This document shows, piece by piece, positions 53,360-61,793 of a stretch of 64,000 bases of DNA (position 1 is the stretch's first letter; each line of letters begins with the position of its first letter). Source of the stretch: an uncultured Clostridia bacterium (GTDB lineage: Bacteria; Bacillota; Clostridia; Oscillospirales; Ruminococcaceae); contig CANRJB010000009.1 in the NCBI GenBank assembly GCA_947630845.1, positions 18,090 through 82,089 of the forward strand, written 5' to 3'. The notes under the pieces are model-generated. The model saw only the letters and a list, made by a program, of their open reading frames with translations, made no database searches and had not been told where the DNA came from. The position numbers were made by a program, and so were the translations under genes.

Positions 53360-54643
53360 ATGGCTGAAAAAAAATTACACTTTGAAACTTTGCAGCTCCA
53401 CGTCGGACAGGAGCAGGCAGACCCTGTAACAGATGCAAGAGCTGTCCCGATCTATGCGACCACTTCCTATGTGTTCCATAACTCTCAGCATGCTGCTGAC
53501 CGTTTTAGTCTGAAAGATGCCGGCAATATCTACGGGCGTCTGACGAACTCCACGCAGGATGTCTTTGAAAAGCGTATCGCTGCGCTCGAAGGCGGCGCAG
53601 GCGCACTTGCTGTTGCGTCCGGTGCGGCAGCCGTCACCTACACGATTCAGGCACTTGCCAAAGCAGGAGAAAATATTGTTGCTTCCAAGACCATCTACGG
53701 CGGCACATATAACCTCCTCGAACATACTTTGCCCCTCTACGGCATCACTGCTAAATTTGCAGAGCCGGATGCCGCATCCCTTGAGGCACAGATCGACGAG
53801 AATACAAAGGCTGTGTATGTGGAAACTCTGGGTAACCCGAATTCCAATGCCATCGACCTTGAAGCCGTTGCAGAGATCGCCCATAAGCATGGGGTTCCGC
53901 TCGTTGTAGACAGCACTTTCGCAACACCCTATCTGGTGCGTCCGCTTGAACATGGGGCAGATATCGTGGTGCATTCCGCAACTAAATTTATCGGCGGTCA
54001 TGGTACTGCCATCGGCGGTGTCATCATTGACGGCGGCTTTGACTGGGCTGCATCGGGCAAGTATCCGTGGATCTCGACCCCGAATCCGTCCTATCATGGT
54101 GTCAACTTTGCAGAGGCACTCGGTCCGGTTGCCTTCGTGACCTACATCCGTGCAATTCTGCTGCGTGATACAGGTGCAACGATCTCTCCGTTCCATGCAT
54201 TTATCTTCCTGCAAGGATTGGAGACATTGTCGCTGCGTGTAGAGCGGCATGTGGAAAATGCCCTGAAGATCGTGCAGTATCTCAACAACCATCCGCAGGT
54301 AGAAGCTGTTCACCATCCCTCTCTGCCGACGGAGCCAACCCATGAGATCTATAAGAAATACTTCCCCAACGGCGGCGGTTCTATCTTTACTTTTGAGATC
54401 AAGGGTACAGAGGACGATGCCAAGAAATTCATTGACAACCTTGCCATCTTCTCCCTGCTTGCCAATGTTGCCGATGTGAAGTCGCTTGTCATCCATCCGG
54501 CATCTACTACACATTCTCAGCTCACGACAGAAGAACTTCTGGAGCAGGGCATCAAGCCCAATACCATCCGTCTGTCCATCGGTACAGAACATGTGGACGA
54601 TCTGATCGGTGCGCTTGACGATGCTTTTGCAGCAATTAAATAA
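53360..54643 (+). CDS. metY: O-acetylhomoserine aminocarboxypropyltransferase (sulfhydrylase)
   Basis: PLP enzyme of the Cys/Met metabolism family forming homocysteine from O-acetylhomoserine and sulfide. Predicted 427 residues: ETLQLHVGQEQADP (N-terminal OAH-sulfhydrylase pattern), YGRLTNSTQDVFEKR, ALAVASGAAAVTY, VDSTFATPYLVRPLEHGAD and the PLP lysine in HSATKFIGGHG (about K209). The ATG at 53360 follows GGAGGTATTCATC; the earlier ATG at 53345 lies inside the ribosome site. Stand-alone with a strong promoter. Confidence 0.95.
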   Translation: MAEKKLHFETLQLHVGQEQADPVTDARAVPIYATTSYVFHNSQHAADRFSLKDAGNIYGRLTNSTQDVFEKRIAALEGGAGALAVASGAAAVTYTIQALAKAGENIVASKTIYGGTYNLLEHTLPLYGITAKFAEPDAASLEAQIDENTKAVYVETLGNPNSNAIDLEAVAEIAHKHGVPLVVDSTFATPYLVRPLEHGADIVVHSATKFIGGHGTAIGGVIIDGGFDWAASGKYPWISTPNPSYHGVNFAEALGPVAFVTYIRAILLRDTGATISPFHAFIFLQGLETLSLRVERHVENALKIVQYLNNHPQVEAVHHPSLPTEPTHEIYKKYFPNGGGSIFTFEIKGTEDDAKKFIDNLAIFSLLANVADVKSLVIHPASTTHSQLTTEELLEQGIKPNTIRLSIGTEHVDDLIGALDDAFAAIK

Positions 54644-54658
54644 ATCTGTATTTCCGTG

Positions 54659-54690
54659 AAAAAGGACTGCCGTTCATAGCAGTCCTTTTT
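54659..54690. terminator. Bidirectional terminator between metY and the hydrogenase-type regulator
   Basis: AAAAAGGACTGC and GCAGTCCTTTTT stem between convergent genes; works on both strands. Confidence 0.88.
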
Positions 54691-54946
54691 CTGTTCCGGA
54701 TGTAATTTTAGAGTAGACGGTCTTTGCTGTAATGCCGTTCAGCCGCCCGATCTTACCGGACATAGCACTGATCTCATCCTGCGGCGCATCCACTGCCACA
54801 CTGATGATGCTGATGCCCTTCTGGTGATAGGGGATCCCCATTCTGCCGATGATGTACTGGCTGTACTCATGCAGGATGGCATTGAGTGTACTGACCGGTG
54901 CCTGATTTTCTACGATAATACCGATAATAGCGACCCTTGTTTCCAT
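54674..54946 (-). CDS. TM1266-type iron-only hydrogenase system regulator
   Basis: Predicted 90-residue ACT-like ferredoxin-fold protein. VAIIGIIVENQAPVSTLNAILHEY, IIGRMGIPY and ISIISVAVDAPQDEISAMSGKIGRL match the family that usually accompanies [FeFe]-hydrogenase maturation genes. None of hydE, hydF or hydG is nearby. The ATG at 54946 follows GGAG at eight bases. Its coding end overlaps the metY terminator. It follows the MATE gene by about 80 bases on the same strand. Confidence 0.85.
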   Translation of the reverse strand: METRVAIIGIIVENQAPVSTLNAILHEYSQYIIGRMGIPYHQKGISIISVAVDAPQDEISAMSGKIGRLNGITAKTVYSKITSGTEKGLL

Positions 54947-55023
54947 TGTATGAACTCCTTTGCTCAACTGCCCTCTCCTGCTGCTCCTCTATGCCGTAGC
55001 AGGGTTTTGTATTGGTATCAGTA

Positions 55024-56394
55024 TCAGCCATGCTCCGCCTGTGTTCCTGTCAGATCGCTGATCCAGATCCCCTTCTGGATCAGGACTGCTCCGATTATGA
55101 CTTTGATCAGGTCGGCTGCCTGAATGAGAGCATACACTTCCATGATCGGGACATCTGTATACTGACAGAGCAGAAATGCCATCGGTACGGGAATCACCCA
55201 TGTAAACACACTGTCAAACAGAAATGTCACCACGGTCTTTCCCCCCGAACGCAGCGTGAAGTACAGTGCATTCATCAGCCCCTGTACCGGAAAGAAACAG
55301 GCTGTGAGGATGATGAACACTGTCCCGTACCGGCGTACAGTATCTGACGTGACATAGAACTGTGGAAAAATGCCCGATACGGCGATCAGAATTACCGTAA
55401 GCAATACACTCACGCCGCCTGTGAACAGCATCAGCCGGAAGGAATCACGTCTTGCTTTCTCAAATTGTCCTGCTCCGAGCAACTGTCCTGTCAGAATGCC
55501 CACTGCCGTTCCGAGTGCCACGAACACCACATTCAGCAGATTGCAGAGTGCATTGGAAATGTTCAGCCCGGCTACAATGTCCAGCCCACGCACAGAATAG
55601 GACTGTGTCATTGCTGCGATCCCTCCTGCCCACAGAAATTCATTGCAGAAGATCGGCAGGCTCTTCGGGAGAATGATGCCGGCAAGGCGCAGCGGTATTT
55701 TCATTGTCCTGTAGATATGTTCCCGGCTTCGGTGCATCGCCCATATCATCACGACCAGACATTCTATACATCTTGCAGTCACTGTTGCAGCTGCTGCACC
55801 TGTCACACCCAGTGCAGGCAGTCCGAACTTGCCGTAGATCAGCAGATAGTTGAGCAGAATGTCTGCCCCTACCGAGATCACCCCTGCAACCATCGGCTTG
55901 AAGCTGTCTCCGACCTCACGCAGACTGCTTGCATAGATCTGTGTCAGTGTGAACGGCAGCAGACCGGGCAGCATGACACGCAGATACCGCAGCGCATACT
56001 GCATCGTCAGTACCGGGTCAATGTCCTCGCTTTCTCCCCGCAGATAAAATCCCACCAGAGGTTCTCCGAAACACAGAAAGACTGCCATTGCCAACAGCAG
56101 TATCACGCCTCCGATCCAGTGCTTGAGACGGAACACATTCCGCACACCTTCCATGTCCTGCTTTCCGAAAAACTGTGCCCCGTAGATGCCCGGTCCTGAC
56201 ATTCCTCCGAACACGGCAAGATTGAACACAAACATCAGCTGTCCGCCGATGGATACACCCGTCATTGCTTCTGTTCCGAGTTTTCCCACCATGACATTGT
56301 CCACCAGACCGACCATGTTGGTAATGCCGTTCTGTATCATCATCGGCACAGCAAGCAGCGTGGCTTTCCTGTAAATACTTTGTTTTTCCTGCAT
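55024..56394 (-). CDS. MATE-family efflux transporter
   Basis: Predicted 456-residue, 12-helix Na+- or H+-coupled exporter of drugs or metabolites. Family blocks are VPMMIQNGITNMVGLVDNVMVGKLGTEA (about 16-44), the GPGIYGAQFFGKQD region, and the matching second-half ISNALCNLLNVVFVALGTAVGILTGQLLGAG. The ATG at 56394 follows AAAGGAG by eight bases. Confidence 0.93.
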   Translation of the reverse strand: MQEKQSIYRKATLLAVPMMIQNGITNMVGLVDNVMVGKLGTEAMTGVSIGGQLMFVFNLAVFGGMSGPGIYGAQFFGKQDMEGVRNVFRLKHWIGGVILLLAMAVFLCFGEPLVGFYLRGESEDIDPVLTMQYALRYLRVMLPGLLPFTLTQIYASSLREVGDSFKPMVAGVISVGADILLNYLLIYGKFGLPALGVTGAAAATVTARCIECLVVMIWAMHRSREHIYRTMKIPLRLAGIILPKSLPIFCNEFLWAGGIAAMTQSYSVRGLDIVAGLNISNALCNLLNVVFVALGTAVGILTGQLLGAGQFEKARRDSFRLMLFTGGVSVLLTVILIAVSGIFPQFYVTSDTVRRYGTVFIILTACFFPVQGLMNALYFTLRSGGKTVVTFLFDSVFTWVIPVPMAFLLCQYTDVPIMEVYALIQAADLIKVIIGAVLIQKGIWISDLTGTQAEHG

Positions 56395-56421
56395 CACCCC
56401 TGCTCCTTTCGCATACCAACC

Positions 56422-56450
56422 ATTATAGCACAGTTTCCCCGAAAATGCAA
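56422..56450 (-). promoter_or_regulatory. Promoter of the MATE gene
   Basis: Minus strand TTGCAT (56445-56450), 17-base spacer, TATAAT (56422-56427). Confidence 0.78.
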
Positions 56451-56500
56451 GTCCCCGTGAATGCCTTTTTGCGTATTTTATCCAATTCTCCTTTTTCTGC

Positions 56501-56529
56501 TTGCAATCACCGGTAGATTGTGCTATAAT
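56501..56529 (+). promoter_or_regulatory. Promoter of the HD-GYP gene
   Basis: TTGCAA (56501-56506), 17-base spacer, TATAAT (56524-56529). Confidence 0.8.
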
Positions 56530-56566
56530 GAAAAAAACATGTATCTCTCAACATAAAGGAGCTGCT

Positions 56567-57955
56567 ATGCTGAAACCGATTTATGAATGTGCCGGCATCA
56601 CCATCATTTACATTCTTTCGATGATGTTGTCACGCTATATTTTTCTCATCCCTGTTATGCAGAAACGTTGGAAACAGGTGCTGTTTCTCATCACAGGATG
56701 GATGGCATGCATGGGAATGTGCTATTTTACAGGCATTCTCCCGTCACTCATCCTCATAGGGGTAATTCTCGGACTTTACATCTTCCTGACCGGAAGCGGC
56801 GGAAAACGGCGGTATTTCCGGATCTTAGAGACATTTCCCATCATGGGCATAAGTTTCGGGCTGGTATATCCGCCAGCGGAGCTGCCTATGATTTTCGGCA
56901 TCCGGGAGGATTTCATGATGATCTACTCCATTGTACTCAATGCCATAGTCCTGATCGCTGTCAGCATCTTTGCAATACGGGGACACAAGTGGCGCAGTGA
57001 ATTCCGGGAGGATATGCACTACCGGCATTTGCAGACATGGGAGGCAAGTCTGCTGTATGCCATCGGTTCGATGATGTTTCTGTTTGCCCCCACGCTGTCC
57101 GATACCAGTGTCATCGAAGAAGACTATAGCTGGGCAGTTATCCGCAGCACCTGCATCACGGGTCTTATCATGTTCATTGTTACACTGACGGTCATCATCC
57201 TGATATTACAGGGCAACAAGAGTGCGCACTTCCGGGAACAGGTACTCCGGATGCAGCACAATATCATCATCACACTGGCGGATATTGTCGAAAACCGGGA
57301 CGAGAACACCGGCGGTCACATCAAGCGTACAGCAAAGTATGTCGAGATCATCGCCATCAACCTGAAAGCTGCCAACCTCTATGGCAATATCCTCACAGAA
57401 CAGTACATTGCCGATATGATCATTGCTGCACCGCTCCATGATATCGGAAAGATCAATATCCCCGATGCCGTCCTGAAAAAAGAAGGACGCTTTACAGACG
57501 AGGAATTTGAGATCATGAAGAGTCACACCACTGTCGGGAAAAAACTGCTGATACAGGCAGAAAAGACACTTGGAAAGTCCGGATATCTGGACATTGCCGT
57601 GCAGATGGCAGGCTGTCATCACGAATGGTGGAACGGAAGAGGGTATCCGGAGGGTCTGCGGAATCAGGACATTCCGCTGTGTGCAAGGATCATGGCGGTA
57701 GCAGATGTGTTTGATGCGATCGTGTCACAGCGGTGCTACAAGGGTGCAATGAGTATTGATGAAGCATACGAGCTTATCCGCAAGGAGAGCGGCACGCATT
57801 TTGACCCTGTGGTCGTGGATGCGTTTCTGGACGCAAGAGAGGAGATCACAGAGGTACTGCATGAATTCCGGGAAGAACCGGTTACGGAACAAGAGATTCA
57901 GCCGGCCGGAAAGACGGAAACCATTCCCGAATTGGTGCAGACCGAAACAGCATGA
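56567..57955 (+). CDS. Membrane HD-GYP phosphodiesterase
   Basis: Predicted 462 residues. The first 235 residues hold about seven or eight hydrophobic segments, a 7TM-like sensor region. The C-terminal half is an HD-GYP domain: ENRDENTGGHIKRTAKY (about 248-264), APLHDIGKINIPDAVL (about 288-303), SHTTVGKKLL, HHEWWNGRGYPEGL (about 350-363) and ADVFDAIVSQRCYK. All metal ligands of HD-GYP are seen, so it likely hydrolyses a cyclic dinucleotide. The ATG at 56567 follows AAAGGAG. A lipoprotein gene follows 25 bases later. Confidence 0.9.
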   Translation: MLKPIYECAGITIIYILSMMLSRYIFLIPVMQKRWKQVLFLITGWMACMGMCYFTGILPSLILIGVILGLYIFLTGSGGKRRYFRILETFPIMGISFGLVYPPAELPMIFGIREDFMMIYSIVLNAIVLIAVSIFAIRGHKWRSEFREDMHYRHLQTWEASLLYAIGSMMFLFAPTLSDTSVIEEDYSWAVIRSTCITGLIMFIVTLTVIILILQGNKSAHFREQVLRMQHNIIITLADIVENRDENTGGHIKRTAKYVEIIAINLKAANLYGNILTEQYIADMIIAAPLHDIGKINIPDAVLKKEGRFTDEEFEIMKSHTTVGKKLLIQAEKTLGKSGYLDIAVQMAGCHHEWWNGRGYPEGLRNQDIPLCARIMAVADVFDAIVSQRCYKGAMSIDEAYELIRKESGTHFDPVVVDAFLDAREEITEVLHEFREEPVTEQEIQPAGKTETIPELVQTETA

Positions 57956-57980
57956 ATAACATGAATAAGAGGTGGATCAC

Positions 57981-58697
57981 ATGAAACGCAGCATTGCTGC
58001 CCTGCTTGTGCTGCTCTGTCTGACAGGATGCAGCAGAACAACAGAGGTAAAGGAGAAAGTGTCCGTTCCGGCGGAGGAAAACATCGTGCCCCCTGCCCCG
58101 ACAGAGAAACTGATGATTCCCGAAACACTTCCTGCACCTATCATAGAGGAACAGACGGCATCCTCTGAAACAGAGGTCGGAACGGAAACGATGACAGAGA
58201 CGACAGCAGAAACAACAGACTCCGGCAGTCATACACTCAAAGAAGGGCTGCATCTTGGCATGACAGAGGAAGAAGTCCTTGCTGTACTGGGGAATGGATA
58301 TTATGATGTCCGTGAGGATTACACGATCGAATATGATTATGCAAATCTGAAAACGGAACCGGAGGGGTATTTCTTTGTACAATTTGACTTTGATGAGCGG
58401 ACTCTGGTCTGCTATGGTTATCACATCGGCATCAAAGGGAAATACGGCGAAGAAGAATATGTTTACTCCGCAGAGGAGCTTGCTGCCATTTACAAATCAT
58501 CACTTGCACAGATGACACAGTGGTATGGAGAACCGGATGAACCGGACTATGTTCTGGACGAATGCGAAGGCGTTATTGCACAGAATGCATGGCATACGGA
58601 TGATGGCATCTATTGGCTGATGTACGGCACGGATCTATGGAGCATTGATGAGCCCTCTGGCATCAATGAAATGGTGCTGTCCTGTTCTGCCCGCTGA
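57981..58697 (+). CDS. Lipoprotein of unknown function
   Basis: Predicted 238 residues with a lipoprotein signal peptide and lipobox LTGC (Cys17). A Thr/Glu/Pro-rich linker (about 20-80) precedes a domain of about 150 residues (KEGLHLGMTEEEVLAVLG resembling the SmpA/OmlA or BLIP-like GMTxxEV motif, then an aromatic-rich YYDVREDYTIEYDYA). The ATG at 57981 follows GAGGTGG. Probably co-transcribed with the HD-GYP gene. Partner unknown. Confidence 0.78.
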   Translation: MKRSIAALLVLLCLTGCSRTTEVKEKVSVPAEENIVPPAPTEKLMIPETLPAPIIEEQTASSETEVGTETMTETTAETTDSGSHTLKEGLHLGMTEEEVLAVLGNGYYDVREDYTIEYDYANLKTEPEGYFFVQFDFDERTLVCYGYHIGIKGKYGEEEYVYSAEELAAIYKSSLAQMTQWYGEPDEPDYVLDECEGVIAQNAWHTDDGIYWLMYGTDLWSIDEPSGINEMVLSCSAR

Positions 58698-58742
58698 TAC
58701 TGATACAAAAATGAAAATTCAGAAAAAGTTTCGCATAATGTC

Positions 58743-58772
58743 TTGCAATCCGTGGGTATGATGTGGTATAAT
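58743..58772 (+). promoter_or_regulatory. Promoter of the SPFH/zinc-ribbon gene
   Basis: TTGCAA (58743-58748), 18-base spacer, TATAAT (58767-58772). A CCGGC/GCCGG hairpin follows in the leader. Confidence 0.7.
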
Positions 58773-58822
58773 AGAAACAATGGCCGGCATCGCCGGAACG
58801 AACCGAAAGGAGTAAAATAACA

Positions 58823-60163
58823 ATGGGGCTTTTGAAAGCAATCAAATCAGCAGCCGATTCCGTCATGGCTGACCAGTGGAAGGAATTCTTTTACTGCGAT
58901 TCGCTTCCGTCAAATGTGTTTATGATCAAGGGACGTAAGCGTACCGGCAGAAATTCCTCCAACACTAAGGGCAGTGATAACATTATCACCAATGGCAGCG
59001 GTATTGCTGTTGCAGACGGACAGTGCATGATCATCGTCGATCAGGGTAGAGTTGTCGAGATCTGCGCCGAACCGGGTGAGTATACATATGATCTTTCGTC
59101 CGAACCATCTGTATTTTCCGGAAGTCTGGGAGAATCTGTTCTCAATACGTTCAAGGCGATCGGCGGACGCATCGCCCGAGGCGGTGATACCGGCAAGGAT
59201 CAGCGTGTCTATTACTTCAACATCAAGATCATGGACGACTTCAAATTCGGCACAAACAATCCGATCTCGTTCCTTGTCTCCTACCCTCAGCTTGGCAGAA
59301 GTTTTACGACAGAGGTGCGCTGCAACGGACAGTACTCTCTGCGCATCGCCGATCCGCTGCTGTTCTACACTAATGTCAGCGGCAATGTATCACAGGCATA
59401 CACCCGTGATATGATCGAATCCACTCTGAAGGCAGAATTTCTGACCGCACTTCAGCCTGCCTTCGGCAAGCTTTCCGCAATGGGTGTTGGCTATCATGAA
59501 ATTCCTAACCACGCTGTGGAAATTGCCGATGCCATGAACGAGGCACTCAGCAAGTCGTGGAGAGAAAAAAGAGGGCTGGAGATCGTCACCGTATCCATTA
59601 ACCCTGTGACCATTCCGGAAAAGGATAAGGAACGCATCCAGAAGTTTGAAGACCTTGCATGGAACCGTGATCCCCTCAATGCGGCAGCCGTGATGACCGA
59701 TGCGCAGGCACATGCCATACAGTCCGCAGCCAGCAATTCTGCCGGTGCAATGATGGGTTTCATGGGCATGAACATGGCACAGATGCAGGGCGGCATGAGT
59801 ACACAGAACCTCTTTCAGATGGGAATGCAGCAGGCTGCTCAGAATCAGAATGCGCAGAATCAGAATACCCAGAATGCACAGGCTTCTTCCAATACATGGA
59901 CATGTTCCTGCGGCACAAAGAATACCGGCAAGTTCTGTCTCGAATGCGGGAAACCCAAGCCTGCCGATACAGTCGGATGGACATGTGCCTGCGGTGCGGT
60001 CAACAAGGGAAAATTCTGTCAGGAATGCGGCAAGCCCAAGCCTGCCGGTGCGCCCCTCTATCGCTGTGATAAGTGCGGATGGGAACCGGCTGACCCCACA
60101 AAGCCCCCGAAATTCTGCCCGGAATGCGGCGATGTCTTTGACGAGAACGATGTCAAGTCCTGA
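58823..60163 (+). CDS. SPFH-domain protein with three C-terminal zinc ribbons (YdjI-like)
   Basis: Predicted 446 residues. Residues about 20-290 form an SPFH/band-7-like domain of the YdjI or 'virion core protein' type (GSGIAVADGQCMIIVDQGRVVEICAEPGEY region). A Met/Gln/Asn-rich linker (about 300-350) leads to three zinc ribbons (CSCGTKN..FCLECG; CACGAVN..FCQECG; CDKCG..FCPECG). In Bacillus the YdjG-YdjH-YdjI set belongs to a membrane-stress operon; no YdjG partner is adjacent here. No membrane segment is visible, so any membrane link is peripheral. Confidence 0.85.
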   Translation: MGLLKAIKSAADSVMADQWKEFFYCDSLPSNVFMIKGRKRTGRNSSNTKGSDNIITNGSGIAVADGQCMIIVDQGRVVEICAEPGEYTYDLSSEPSVFSGSLGESVLNTFKAIGGRIARGGDTGKDQRVYYFNIKIMDDFKFGTNNPISFLVSYPQLGRSFTTEVRCNGQYSLRIADPLLFYTNVSGNVSQAYTRDMIESTLKAEFLTALQPAFGKLSAMGVGYHEIPNHAVEIADAMNEALSKSWREKRGLEIVTVSINPVTIPEKDKERIQKFEDLAWNRDPLNAAAVMTDAQAHAIQSAASNSAGAMMGFMGMNMAQMQGGMSTQNLFQMGMQQAAQNQNAQNQNTQNAQASSNTWTCSCGTKNTGKFCLECGKPKPADTVGWTCACGAVNKGKFCQECGKPKPAGAPLYRCDKCGWEPADPTKPPKFCPECGDVFDENDVKS

Positions 60164-60194
60164 TCGCATACAGACCGAAAGCTAACACAGACGG

Positions 60195-60230
60195 TTTCCT
60201 ATCATCCTATTTGGGTAGGATGATAGGAAA
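60195..60230. repeat. Palindrome family B, copy 1
   Basis: Perfect 15-bp arms TTTCCTATCATCCTA and TAGGATGATAGGAAA with a six-base loop, just after the SPFH gene. A decayed copy is at 61719-61755. It may also act as the SPFH terminator, though no long T run follows. Confidence 0.65.
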
Positions 60231-60277
60231 TCCGTATCATATCATTTATGATGCGATCTTGTTTTGAAAACAGGGGA

Positions 60278-60306
60278 TTGACAAATGCCGCAGAGTGTGG
60301 TATAAT
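60278..60306 (+). promoter_or_regulatory. Promoter of tRNA-Leu
   Basis: Perfect TTGACA (60278-60283), 17-base spacer, perfect TATAAT (60301-60306), ten bases before the tRNA. Confidence 0.88.
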
Positions 60307-60315
60307 AATGATAAT

Positions 60316-60647
60316 GCCGCTGTGGTGGAATAGGCAGACACAAGGGACTTTTATGTTTGCACGCACAATAAATATGTGCGTCTGCGGCTTCATCCGCAGA
60401 GAGTGCCCACAGAGAAATCTGTGGAGTAGAAGTCGGCTAAAACGGCGAAGGCGCAAACAGAACGCCGTGCTAACCCCCCAAGGGTGAGTGTAGAGACTTT
60501 ACACCGACTGCCTAAGTCCGGAAGGATATGGCAAAGACCAAGTCCAGACTACAACATACGGTTTCGTGTGGCTATGGCAACATAGAGTAGTACGAAAATC
60601 CCTCGCTGGCGACAGCGTACCGGTTCAAGTCCGGTCAGCGGCACCAA
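60316..60647 (+). tRNA. tRNA-Leu(UAA), interrupted by an intron
   Basis: The exons are 60316-60350 and 60596-60647. Joined, they fold into a full leucine tRNA: 7-bp acceptor GCCGCTG/CAGCGGC, D arm GTG..CAC, anticodon stem AGGGA/TCCCT with loop CTTAAAA (anticodon TAA), long variable arm CGCTG-GCGA-CAGCG, T arm ACCGG-TTCAAGT-CCGGT, and an encoded CCA. The interruption lies between U34 and A35. The gene has its own strong promoter and terminator. Confidence 0.93.
60351..60595 (+). other. Probable group I intron in tRNA-Leu(UAA), 245 nt
   Basis: The insertion follows a U (exon end GGGACTT) and ends in G, as group I introns do. A GAGTGCC at 60401-60407 can pair with exon GGACTT with a terminal G-U, as a guide sequence would. 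Stems seen are ACGCACA/TGTGCGT, CTGCGG/CCGCAG, CCACAGA-GAAA-TCTGTGG, a long-range AGTCGG/CCGACT, and CTATG-GCAA-CATAG. CCAGACTAC (60545-60553) matches the conserved R/P7 element and can pair with GTAGT (60588-60592). No homing-endonuclease frame is present. The core pairing is hand-derived and needs a covariance-model check. Confidence 0.8.
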
Positions 60648-60652
60648 TTTCG

Positions 60653-60683
60653 CAAGTTCTCATTCTGAGGACTTGCTTTTTTC
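60653..60683 (+). terminator. Terminator of tRNA-Leu
   Basis: GCAAGT and ACTTGC arms with an inner CTCA/TGAG pairing, then six T residues. Confidence 0.85.
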
Positions 60684-60753
60684 GTTTGCGGCATAAGAAA
60701 TACCCCTCCGTTTGCATTCCGGAGGGGTATCTATTGTGCTTCATGAATTTACT

Positions 60754-61662
60754 TCATACTTTCAGTTTCCAACCTGTCTGGATAAAATCAGCCGTCATTT
60801 TCGGATACGTGTCTTTGTTATCCGTCAGTATCTTTTCCACAGTAGTCCCATACTTCTTTGCAATAGCGGAAAGCGTGTCTCCCTTAACGACCGTGTGTGT
60901 ACGCTGTGATGCCTTGACAAGGGTGTTGACAAGTGCCTGTACGTTTGCATAGTCGTATCCGGCAGCCGTCAGGCGGTCTTTTCGCTCCTGCCCATTGCCC
61001 CATTTGCCCTCAAGGACTTCCTGTGCAAGGTCTTCTATTGTTTTGGCATCGGTATCTGTGGGTTTGCCTGTGCTGTTTTCAGCGGTAAAATCCCTGTAGC
61101 ATTCATCCATATCCACATAACCGGAGATCCCTGCTACCTTCCCACTTGCGCTCTTTTGCCACATGTCATGCCCTTTGTACGTTGTCTTTGTTGTGTAATG
61201 TGCGACCCATACGGTATACTTTTCACGCAGTGAAGCATCGATATAGGTTTCAAGAGGGGATTTGGATGCATAGATTCCTCCAATATACCCTGCATTTTCT
61301 ATCGTTTCAAGAAACGCTCTCACGATATCAGAGCAGAATGCCTTCCCTTTCCTGAATTGGTTCTGTTCTTCAATATCGAAATAGACAGGATATTCAAATT
61401 TTCTGCCATTCAGAACCGAAATGCACACTTCCGCTTCTTTCTTTGCATCCTCGACAGATGCTGCATAGCTGTACCAGTATGCACCGACAGGGATGTTATT
61501 TTCTATGCATCCGGCATAATTTCGTTCAAACATGGTGTCCTTTTGCGATGATGCCTTTCCGTATCCTGCACGGATGATCGCAAAATCAACTGCATTGGAA
61601 TTTTTTACAAGCTTCCAGTCAATGACGCCCTGATGTCTGGAAATGTCGATTCCATTTTTCAT
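60754..61662 (-). CDS. Phage endolysin: GH25 muramidase with Cpl-7 and LysM domains
   Basis: Predicted 302 residues. Residues 1-195 are a GH25 lysozyme domain: GIDISRHQGVIDW (4-16), IIRAGYG, YWYSYAAS and the catalytic DIEE (YPVYFDIEEQ). A Cpl-7-like wall-binding repeat follows (DLAQEVLEGKWGNGQERKDRL, about 207-245), then a C-terminal LysM (HTVVKGDTLSAIAKKYGTTVEKIL). No signal peptide, so release needs the holin. The ATG at 61662 follows GGAGG. A perfect CCATCCAT/ATGGATGG hairpin lies in its leader (61689-61706). Confidence 0.93.
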   Translation of the reverse strand: MKNGIDISRHQGVIDWKLVKNSNAVDFAIIRAGYGKASSQKDTMFERNYAGCIENNIPVGAYWYSYAASVEDAKKEAEVCISVLNGRKFEYPVYFDIEEQNQFRKGKAFCSDIVRAFLETIENAGYIGGIYASKSPLETYIDASLREKYTVWVAHYTTKTTYKGHDMWQKSASGKVAGISGYVDMDECYRDFTAENSTGKPTDTDAKTIEDLAQEVLEGKWGNGQERKDRLTAAGYDYANVQALVNTLVKASQRTHTVVKGDTLSAIAKKYGTTVEKILTDNKDTYPKMTADFIQTGWKLKV

Positions 61663-61718
61663 GATGATGCCTCCATTTCTTACGGTACCCATCCATTGAT
61701 GGATGGTCTTGGTATACA

Positions 61719-61755
61719 TTTCCTATCATCCTACCACGATAAAATGATAGGGGAA
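61719..61755. repeat. Palindrome family B, decayed copy
   Basis: TTTCCTATCATCCTA start as at 60195, with right arm ATGATAGGGGAA partly degraded. Lies between the holin and endolysin genes. Confidence 0.5.
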
Positions 61756-61793
61756 CATTGTGAAACGGTAACAGCATTATAATCAGAGACGAC

